From assembly GCA_003452185.1 (NCBI GenBank), contig DMJJ01000318.1, forward strand, positions 1 to 22,066: a stretch of 22,066 bases of DNA, given 5' to 3'. Positions 16,571 to 22,066 of the stretch are shown here, one piece after another; within the stretch, counting starts at the first letter, position 1; each line of letters opens with the position of its first letter. Origin of the DNA: Verrucomicrobiales bacterium (GTDB taxonomy: Bacteria; Verrucomicrobiota; Verrucomicrobiia; Limisphaerales; UBA11320). The notes below the pieces were generated by a model that saw only the letters and a program-made list of their open reading frames with translations, had not been told where the DNA came from and searched no databases. A program made the translations under genes and the position numbers.

Positions 16571-18735
16571 TGGCGACCCCCTCCAACTACCTCCCTGGTG
16601 ACGAGGGCCCCGAGGCCTCGTCGGCCGTCGACCTGCCCAGCGCCCGGACGCTCATCGAGAAGGCCTGGGTGGTCGTTCTCTGCCTCCTGGCGGCGGGGTT
16701 CATCACCTATGGCTACCTGAAGCGGGCGCCGGTCATTTACGCCTCCACGGTGACCCTCAAGGTGGAGGAGCAGTCGCAAAAAATCCTTTCCGGGCTCCAG
16801 GAAGGGGTCCGTGACGATGGCGAGCGGCCCGAGGATCTCAAGACGATCATCGAGACCCTCAAGTCGCGCGCCGTCATCGAGCGCGTGATCGAGACGAACC
16901 ACCTCGCCACCGACCCGCGTGTCGTCGAACCCGAGATCCAGGGAATCCTCAGCCGGGCGAAGCTCGTCGCCCGGGTCAGCGATCTCATAGCCCCGCGCCT
17001 CCGTCCCGCCACCCGCCTCATCGACGTGACGGTGCAACACTCCGACCCCCAGCTCACGGAGCAGATCGCCAACTCGCTTGCGAGGGAGTTCCTCCAGCGC
17101 CGGTTTGAGCAGCAGATCTCCGCCTCCGAGTCGGCCACCAGCTTCTACCGCCAGAAGGAGCAGGAGCTCCTGGAGACCATCAAGACCCTCGAGAGCCTGC
17201 TGCAGGAGTTCAAGAAGAACCACCCCGGGATCTCCGAGGAGGAGCAGGCGATCCTCTCGAAGCAGATCGGGGAGCTGAACCAGCGGATTGCCGCCTCGGA
17301 GTTCAACGCCCAGAGCCTCGACCGTGACCTGAGCCGCATGACGGGCCTCGGCCAGAACGTCCCGCTCCTCGTCACCATGCCGGTCGTGAGCGCCGACCCC
17401 ACGGTCTCCGCCGCCATGATTGCCGTGCTGACCCAGGAGAACGCCATGGACCTGGTGAAGCGGGACCTCAAGCCGAAGCACCCCGACTACATCAAGGCGC
17501 AGACCCAGCTCGCGGCCGCGCAATCGCAACTCACCAACGCGGTCCTGAAAGTCGTCGGGGCCTACGCGACGAAACTCTCCGCGGCCAAGGCCGAGGAGCA
17601 GGAGCTCAAGGCCGGCCTCTCGGGCCTGGAGAGCCGGCGACGCGACCTGGATGCGGCCGCGGGCGAATACGGCATCATCCAGAACAAGCTCAAGTTCAAC
17701 CGCGAACTCTACGAGCGGATCGTCAAGGAGCGCCAGGTCACCAAGGTGGTCCAGACCCTGAACAAGGACCCGGTGGCCATCGAGCAGCGGGCCACCGTGC
17801 CGGAGCGGCCGATCAAGCCGAACCGCAAACAGGTGATGCTCATGGGGGCGCTCGCCGGGCTTGTCTCGGGGCTGGCCGTCGCCTTCGGCCTTGCTGCCAC
17901 CGACTCGAGTCTCAAGTCGGTCGAGCAGGCTGAGAACTTCCTGAAAGTACCGCTCCTCGGAGCCATCCCCCAGATGAAGGAGCTCCAGTCCTCGGACTCC
18001 TCGCAGGTGATCATGGCCGACCCGCGGCTCGTCGCCGGGGCCGAGGCCTTCCGCTCCCTCCGCACGACCCTCTCGATGCTGGGGCCGGTCAACGAGCGCC
18101 GCACGTTCCTCTTCACCAGCGCGGTGCCGGACGAGGGAAAAACCTTCTGCACGATCAACTTCGCCTACAGCCTGGCCCAGCAGGGGATGCGGACGCTGCT
18201 CATCGACTGCGATCTCCGCTGCCCCACGGTCGAGGAATACCTCCTCGGCCGCAACACCGAGAGCCCCGGCGTGTCGGATTACCTCTCGGGGAAGAAGGAC
18301 TTCAGCGACATCATCCAGAAATCCCAGACCGAGAACTTTTGCTTCATCGGGGCCGGCACCAAGTCCCCCAACCCGAGCGAGCTCCTCGCGCAGCCCGGGT
18401 TCAAGCAGCTCCTCACGGAGGCGCTCTCGCACTTCGACCAGGTGGTGATCGATTCCGCCCCGGTCCACCCCGTGAGCGACACCCTGCTCCTGGCCCACCG
18501 GGCCAAGACGGTCTGCGTGGTCGTGCGAGCCAACAAGACCCCCCGCAAGGCCGCCCTCACCGCGGTGCAGAAGCTGCAGAAGTCCCGGGCCAACATCGCC
18601 GGATTCATCCTCAACGGGATCACCCTCCTCCACCGTAGCGACTACTACGACTACTCGGACTACTACGCCCGGTACCGCGAGAAGGACCACTCCCCGGCCG
18701 CCCCCGCCCCGAAGGCCGCAAACAGCGGCAAGTAA
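16570..18735 (+). CDS. Wzc-like polysaccharide co-polymerase / bacterial tyrosine autokinase
   Basis: A 721-residue inner-membrane protein that controls polysaccharide chain length and export by autophosphorylation cycles. TM1 is about 32-50, followed by a Wzz domain and a long periplasmic coiled-coil region (about 190-400). The conserved PERPIKPNRK (411-420) comes before TM2 (about 421-441). The cytoplasmic BY-kinase domain has Walker A SAVPDEGKT (517-525), Walker A' LLIDCDLR (543-550) and Walker B VVIDSAP (625-631), where Ala replaces the first Pro of the common D(S/T)PP. The tail holds a tyrosine cluster at 692-702 (six Tyr), the expected autophosphorylation site. Kinase and transmembrane adaptor are fused, as in proteobacteria, not split as in Firmicutes. 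It is last in the three-gene operon; a matching tyrosine phosphatase is not in the window. Confidence 0.95.
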   Translation: MATPSNYLPGDEGPEASSAVDLPSARTLIEKAWVVVLCLLAAGFITYGYLKRAPVIYASTVTLKVEEQSQKILSGLQEGVRDDGERPEDLKTIIETLKSRAVIERVIETNHLATDPRVVEPEIQGILSRAKLVARVSDLIAPRLRPATRLIDVTVQHSDPQLTEQIANSLAREFLQRRFEQQISASESATSFYRQKEQELLETIKTLESLLQEFKKNHPGISEEEQAILSKQIGELNQRIAASEFNAQSLDRDLSRMTGLGQNVPLLVTMPVVSADPTVSAAMIAVLTQENAMDLVKRDLKPKHPDYIKAQTQLAAAQSQLTNAVLKVVGAYATKLSAAKAEEQELKAGLSGLESRRRDLDAAAGEYGIIQNKLKFNRELYERIVKERQVTKVVQTLNKDPVAIEQRATVPERPIKPNRKQVMLMGALAGLVSGLAVAFGLAATDSSLKSVEQAENFLKVPLLGAIPQMKELQSSDSSQVIMADPRLVAGAEAFRSLRTTLSMLGPVNERRTFLFTSAVPDEGKTFCTINFAYSLAQQGMRTLLIDCDLRCPTVEEYLLGRNTESPGVSDYLSGKKDFSDIIQKSQTENFCFIGAGTKSPNPSELLAQPGFKQLLTEALSHFDQVVIDSAPVHPVSDTLLLAHRAKTVCVVVRANKTPRKAALTAVQKLQKSRANIAGFILNGITLLHRSDYYDYSDYYARYREKDHSPAAPAPKAANSGK

Positions 18736-18744
18736 CGCGGGGGA

Positions 18745-18768
18745 GAGGCGGGAAACATCTCCCGCCTC
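18745..18768. terminator. Candidate bidirectional terminator between export operon and mntR
   Basis: A nine-base perfect stem, GAGGCGGGA (18745-18753) with TCCCGCCTC (18760-18768), closes a six-base loop. It lies ten bases past the Wzc-like stop and overlaps the last bases of mntR on the other strand, as expected between convergent genes. There is no U-run on either side. Confidence 0.5.
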
Positions 18769-19222
18769 ACCGGCGAAACCGAAGGAACGCCTGGAGCTGC
18801 TCCGGGTGGGTCCTCCAATACCGGACCAGCTTCCCCAGGACCTCCAGGGTCTGGGGCCGCAGGTGGTGCTCGATCTCCTCGACCTCGGCCTCGATGGTGT
18901 CCGCCCCCAGGCCCAGCTGCCCCAGGAGCTCGGAAAGGATGTCGTGCCGCGCCTGGATCCGCGCAGCCACCGCCCTCCCCTCCGACGTCAGGCTGAAGCC
19001 CCGGTAACGCTCGTAGTTCACGAACCCCCGGGCCGCAAGCCGGCGCACCATGTTGGACACCGCCGAGGTGGTCAACCCGAGGGCCTCCGCCACGTCCGTC
19101 ACCCGCGCGTACCCCTTGTTGGCGACCAGATCGGCGATCCGCTCCAGATGATCCTCCGTCGACTCGGAATGCACCGGGGCGGGCGCCGACGCGCGGCGCC
19201 GCCTGTCTGGTTTTCGTTGCAC
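18767..19222 (-). CDS. mntR: MntR, manganese-responsive DtxR-family repressor
   Basis: A 151-residue cytoplasmic regulator that binds DNA when loaded with manganese and represses uptake genes. It aligns closely with B. subtilis MntR: a winged helix-turn-helix (about 22-85) with KGYARVTDVAEALGL, then YERYRGFSLTSEG, then a dimerisation domain with VEEIEHHL. All six metal ligands of B. subtilis MntR (Asp8, Glu11, His77, Glu99, Glu102, His103) have counterparts: Asp24, Glu27, His93, Glu115, Glu118, His119. The Asp8 equivalent favours manganese sensing over the Met-type iron sensors DtxR/IdeR. An unusual 20-residue Arg/Pro-rich N-terminal extension precedes the fold. The start is GTG 19222 with AAGGA four bases upstream. 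It is divergent from mntH with a palindromic operator between them, so autoregulation is likely too. Confidence 0.94.
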   Translation of the reverse strand: MQRKPDRRRRASAPAPVHSESTEDHLERIADLVANKGYARVTDVAEALGLTTSAVSNMVRRLAARGFVNYERYRGFSLTSEGRAVAARIQARHDILSELLGQLGLGADTIEAEVEEIEHHLRPQTLEVLGKLVRYWRTHPEQLQAFLRFRR

Positions 19223-19295
19223 GAATCCTTTTCTATCGGGGCACCGGCCGCGTGGCGATTGTTTTTCCCGGCCCGAGGAGTGTCAGGGTTCCCAG

Positions 19296-19317
19296 AATGT
19301 TTTATCCCTAAAACATT
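19296..19317. promoter_or_regulatory. Probable MntR operator (perfect 9+9 inverted repeat)
   Basis: Arms AATGTTTTA (19296-19304) and TAAAACATT (19309-19317) are exact inverses around the four-base spacer TCCC. The overall form, AT-rich 9-base arms with a 4-base centre, is like the E. coli MntR box. It sits in the divergent mntR/mntH gap, four bases before a candidate mntH -35. Binding here could block both promoters. Confidence 0.72.
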
Positions 19318-19321
19318 TCAT

Positions 19322-19349
19322 TTGACCTCCCCCCGTCGGCCGATAGGAT
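19322..19349 (+). promoter_or_regulatory. Candidate sigma-70-type promoter of mntH-modAB
   Basis: TTGACC (19322-19327) and TAGGAT (19344-19349) are separated by 16 bases, a good match to -35/-10 spacing. Transcription would start about 60-65 bases before the mntH ATG. The MntR-like palindrome ends four bases upstream of the -35. Confidence 0.5.
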
Positions 19350-19419
19350 CCGTGTCAGGCTTGAAAAACCAGTTGCAACCGTCCGGGCACCGAGGGTGCG
19401 CCCCGGGGTCCGTGGAGGC

Positions 19420-20796
19420 ATGAACCGCGGCTCCCCGGATCTCCCCCCGTCCCCCTCCGCCCCCGGGGGGCTGCCCGCGCGCGGGAAGCCGGCGTTGCAG
19501 CCGAGCCTGCCGGAGGTCCACCGGTCGGTGGAGCTGGATGGCCGGGCCGGGTTCTGGCGGAAGCTGCTGGCCTTCTCCGGCCCCGGCTACATGGTGGCGG
19601 TCGGCTACATGGACCCCGGCAACTGGGCCACCGACCTGGCGGGCGGGTCCCGGTTCGGCTACACCCTCCTGAGCGTCATCCTCCTCTCCAACCTCATGGC
19701 GGTGCTCCTGCAGTCGCTCTGCGTGAAGCTCGGCCTCGTGACGGGACGCGACCTGGCCCAGGCCTGCCGGGAGCATTATCCGCGGCCGGTGGCCATGGCC
19801 CTTTGGATCTTCTGCGAGGTGGCGATCTGCGCCTGCGACCTCGCGGAGGTCATCGGGTCGGCCATCGCCCTGAATCTCCTCTTCCATATCCCCCTGGTCT
19901 GGGGCGTCTGCATCACGGCGCTCGACGTCCTCGCGGTGATGTATCTCCAGAACAGGGGATTCCGGTACATGGAGGCGCTCGTCATCTCGCTGATCGGGGT
20001 GATCGGCATCTGCTTCGGGCTGGAGATCCTCTTCTCCCGACCTTCGTTCGGCGCGATCCTCGCAGGGTTCGTCCCGCATGCGGAGATCCTGCGCGACCGC
20101 GAGATGCTCTACATCGCGATGGGGATCCTCGGCGCAACCGTCATGCCGCACAACCTCTACCTCCACTCGAGCATCGTCCAGACCCGCCGGGTGGGCTCCT
20201 CGGATGACGCCAAGCGGGATGCGATCCGCTTCGCCACCCTCGACTCGACCATCGCCCTCACGGGGGCCCTTTTCATCAACGCGGCGATCCTGATCGTGGC
20301 GGCCGCCTCGTTCCACTCCGCAGGGCGCCATGACGTGGCCGAGATCCAGGATGCCTACCAACTCCTTTCCCCAATGCTCGGAGTGGGGGTGGCGAGCACC
20401 CTGTTCGCGCTGGCGCTCCTCGCGTCGGGCCAAAACTCCACCCTGACCGGGACCCTGGCGGGACAGATCGTCATGGAGGGGTTTCTCAACCTCCGGATCC
20501 GCCCCTGGCTTCGCCGGCTCATCACCCGTGGGCTGGCCGTGATCCCCGCGGTGGGGGTCACCCTGCTCTACGGGGAAGGGGGAACCGCCAAGCTGCTGGT
20601 CCTGAGCCAGGTGATCCTCAGCCTCCAGCTCCCGTTTGCCGTCTTCCCGCTCGTGCAGTTCACGGGCGACCGCCGGAGAATGGGTTCCTTTGCCAACGCC
20701 CCCTGGCTCCAGCTCCTGGCGTGGGGAGTCGCCCTCGTGATCGCGGTGCTCAATGGCAAGCTGCTCTTCGACCAGGTGGTGTTATGGATGAAGTAG
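19420..20796 (+). CDS. mntH: NRAMP-family manganese transporter MntH
   Basis: A 458-residue inner-membrane, proton-coupled divalent metal importer. The metal-binding signatures are both present: DPGN in TM1 (Asp65-Asn68) and MPH in TM6 (Met242-His244). The Met favours manganese or iron over magnesium. Hydrophobic segments fit the usual 11 TM helices, from SGPGYMVAVGY to LLAWGVALVIAVLNG. A Pro-rich cytoplasmic N-terminus of about 45 residues is longer than in E. coli MntH (412 residues in all). ATG 19420 is chosen over a GTG 24 bases upstream; GGAGG sits only one base before it, unusually close. Divergent mntR and a palindromic operator lie upstream, so repression by Mn-MntR is likely. Its last 13 bases overlap modA, which suggests co-translation with molybdate uptake. 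Confidence 0.97.
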   Translation: MNRGSPDLPPSPSAPGGLPARGKPALQPSLPEVHRSVELDGRAGFWRKLLAFSGPGYMVAVGYMDPGNWATDLAGGSRFGYTLLSVILLSNLMAVLLQSLCVKLGLVTGRDLAQACREHYPRPVAMALWIFCEVAICACDLAEVIGSAIALNLLFHIPLVWGVCITALDVLAVMYLQNRGFRYMEALVISLIGVIGICFGLEILFSRPSFGAILAGFVPHAEILRDREMLYIAMGILGATVMPHNLYLHSSIVQTRRVGSSDDAKRDAIRFATLDSTIALTGALFINAAILIVAAASFHSAGRHDVAEIQDAYQLLSPMLGVGVASTLFALALLASGQNSTLTGTLAGQIVMEGFLNLRIRPWLRRLITRGLAVIPAVGVTLLYGEGGTAKLLVLSQVILSLQLPFAVFPLVQFTGDRRRMGSFANAPWLQLLAWGVALVIAVLNGKLLFDQVVLWMK

Positions 20797-21677
20797 CAGG
20801 CCCCCAACCCCGCGCCCGGGCTGCACCCCCGCTGCGGGCCCCGTTCCGCCCGGCAGTCCTTCCGATGGTGGCGGCGATGCTGCTGACGACATGGCTGGGT
20901 GCCCTCCCCTCCCCGGCTGCCGAGATCCACCTGTATGCCGCCGCGAGCCTGGCCGACGTCCTGAAGGAACTCGCCCCGCCGTACGAAGCCAGGACGGGGG
21001 ACCGGGTTCTGTTCAACTTTGGAGCCTCGGGTCTTCTCTCCCGCCACATCCAGGAGGGGGCCCCTGCGGATCTCTTCTTTTCGGCGGACGAGGCCCGGAT
21101 GGATGAGCTCGACCAGAAGGGGCTGCTGATGCCGGGGACCCGGACCAACCGTCTGGCCAACACCCTGGTCCTGATCGTTCCCTCGGACAGCCGACTCCCG
21201 ATCCACACCCCTCAGGACCTGCTGGCGCCCGAGGTGCAGAGGGTGGCGATCGCCGATCCCAAGACCGTGCCCGCGGGCCAGTATGCACGGGGGTTTCTCG
21301 AGCAACTCGGCCTCTGGAAGGGGATTCAGGGAAGGGTGATCCCGACCGGGAACGTGCGTGGGGCCCTGGCGGCGGTGGAGTCCGGCAACGTCGAGGCTGG
21401 GTGGGTCTACGGCACCGACACCCGGCTCTCGAAGGGGATCCGCACGGTCTACGTCGCCGCAGGGCCCGCCGCCCCACGCATCCGGTACCCCGTTGCCTTG
21501 ATTCGCGACTCGAAGGCCCCCACCGAGGCCAGGCGGCTCCTGACGCACCTCGCCTCAACGGACACCGGCAAGGTGTTTGAGAAGTTTGGATTCATTCCCC
21601 TCCCCCCTCCACTCCCGGCCGGGGGCACACCTCTGTCGACATCAGGCCCGCCCGGGGGTAGAACCCCCGGCGAATGA
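20784..21677 (+). CDS. modA: ModA, molybdate-binding protein of an ABC transporter
   Basis: A 297-residue periplasmic binding protein that delivers molybdate (and often tungstate) to the ModBC permease. After a signal sequence ending near residue 46 (AAMLLTTWLGALPSPAA), the mature part begins EIHLYAAASLADVL. The oxyanion-binding positions of E. coli ModA are all matched: Ser55 (AAAS), Ser82 (GASG), Ala164 (PAG), Val191 (GNVRGA) and Tyr209 (VYGTD). The N-terminal region before the hydrophobic core is long (about 27 residues). The last about 25 residues are a Pro/Gly-rich tail not usual in the family. ATG 20784 lies inside mntH with AGGTGG four bases before it, so translation is probably coupled to mntH. 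An internal ATG at residue 28 could be an alternative start. The stop overlaps modB by four bases (ATGA). Confidence 0.95.
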   Translation: MDEVAGPQPRARAAPPLRAPFRPAVLPMVAAMLLTTWLGALPSPAAEIHLYAAASLADVLKELAPPYEARTGDRVLFNFGASGLLSRHIQEGAPADLFFSADEARMDELDQKGLLMPGTRTNRLANTLVLIVPSDSRLPIHTPQDLLAPEVQRVAIADPKTVPAGQYARGFLEQLGLWKGIQGRVIPTGNVRGALAAVESGNVEAGWVYGTDTRLSKGIRTVYVAAGPAAPRIRYPVALIRDSKAPTEARRLLTHLASTDTGKVFEKFGFIPLPPPLPAGGTPLSTSGPPGGRTPGE

Positions 21678-22066
21678 CGGCAGCGGAATGGCAGATAGTC
21701 GGGTTCACCGCATGGGTGTCGGCTTTGGCGACGCTCCTGATCCTGCCTCCGGGACTCGCCCTGGCCTGGGGGCTCGCCCGCCGGGAATGGGTCGGAAAAT
21801 CCGTCGTGGAGACCCTCGTCGCCCTGCCGCTGGTGCTGCCCCCCGTGGCCACGGGGCTCATCCTGCTCCAGACCCTGGGGCGTCGCAGCCCGATCGGGGC
21901 CTTCCTTCATGAGCGGCTCGGGTGGGACATCCTCTTCACCTGGAGGGCGGTCCTCCTGGCCCTGGCCGTGATGGCGTTTCCGATGCTGGTTCGGTCGGCC
22001 CGGACCGCGATCGAGGGGGTCAACCCGCGACTGGAGCAGATCGCCCGGACCCTGGGGGCCGGGGAG
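21674..22066 (+). CDS. modB: ModB, molybdate ABC transporter permease (5' part only)
   Basis: The first 131 codons of a membrane permease, cut by the window end. It starts MTAAEWQIVGFTAWVSALATLLIL, the first TM helix. LPLVLPPVATGLILL is the second, typical ModB helix, and WRAVLLALAVMAFPMLVRS is the third. It ends inside the EAA-type loop (LEQIARTLGAGE) that contacts the ATPase. The family normally has about 225 residues and works with ModA outside and ModC inside. The ATG overlaps the modA stop as ATGA, so it is the third gene of the mntH-modA-modB run; modC would be expected next. Confidence 0.94.
   Translation, partial: MTAAEWQIVGFTAWVSALATLLILPPGLALAWGLARREWVGKSVVETLVALPLVLPPVATGLILLQTLGRRSPIGAFLHERLGWDILFTWRAVLLALAVMAFPMLVRSARTAIEGVNPRLEQIARTLGAGE

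Noticed and set aside
16567..18690. 707-codon minus-strand open frame
   Set aside because: It is the shadow of the Wzc-like gene, whose Walker motifs and tyrosine tail are unmistakable.
19318..20433. 371-codon minus-strand open frame
   Set aside because: It is antisense to mntH; the composition (His/Asp/Arg-rich) is typical of a GC shadow of a membrane protein.

Overview
The window is high-GC DNA from a Gram-negative bacterium. It encodes an outer-membrane beta-barrel, a polysaccharide export system and a chemosensory cluster. Several gene types point to the Planctomycetota/Verrucomicrobiota group, most likely Verrucomicrobiota: secreted PEP-CTERM proteins, a CotH-family protein, and a large exported RCC1/immunoglobulin-repeat protein. 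This placement is inference from gene content, not from a marker gene. Starts often lack a clear Shine-Dalgarno sequence, so several are chosen from domain structure. Long open frames opposite the real genes are GC-driven shadows.

Layout. 1-1239 (minus): two tandem, related PEP-CTERM-type secreted proteins that share one uninterrupted reading frame. 1385-2458 (minus): class I DAHP synthase, the first step of aromatic amino-acid synthesis. 2606-3442 (plus): a lactonase-like amidohydrolase. 3443-3629: a repeat-bearing convergent spacer. 3630-8537 (minus): a chemosensory cluster in the order cheW, MCP, Sel1-repeat protein, cheB, with no cheA, cheR or cheY inside it. 8887-9336 (plus): a small predicted lipoprotein. 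9368-14114 (minus): an exported CotH-family protein and the RCC1/Ig protein. 14527-18735 (plus): a beta-barrel, Wza-like exporter and Wzc-like tyrosine autokinase forming a compact polysaccharide export operon. 18767-19222 (minus): MntR. 19420-22066 (plus): mntH, modA and the start of modB, each overlapping the next.

How the parts fit. The export operon could supply the extracellular matrix with which PEP-CTERM proteins are usually associated. The CotH and RCC1/Ig proteins are also surface or secreted candidates. MntR probably controls mntH through a perfect 9+9 inverted repeat just upstream of a plausible promoter. Because mntH, modA and modB overlap, molybdate uptake may fall under the same manganese-responsive control.

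The main oddities are: a CheB whose receiver domain has lost its phosphorylation site and carries Glu instead; an MCP with almost no HAMP domain; the manganese-molybdate transport fusion operon; the in-frame PEP-CTERM tandem; and the 7 RCC1 + 3 Ig + 7 RCC1 protein. I saw no insertion sequence, CRISPR array, tRNA or rRNA. No wholly new system is demonstrated here.
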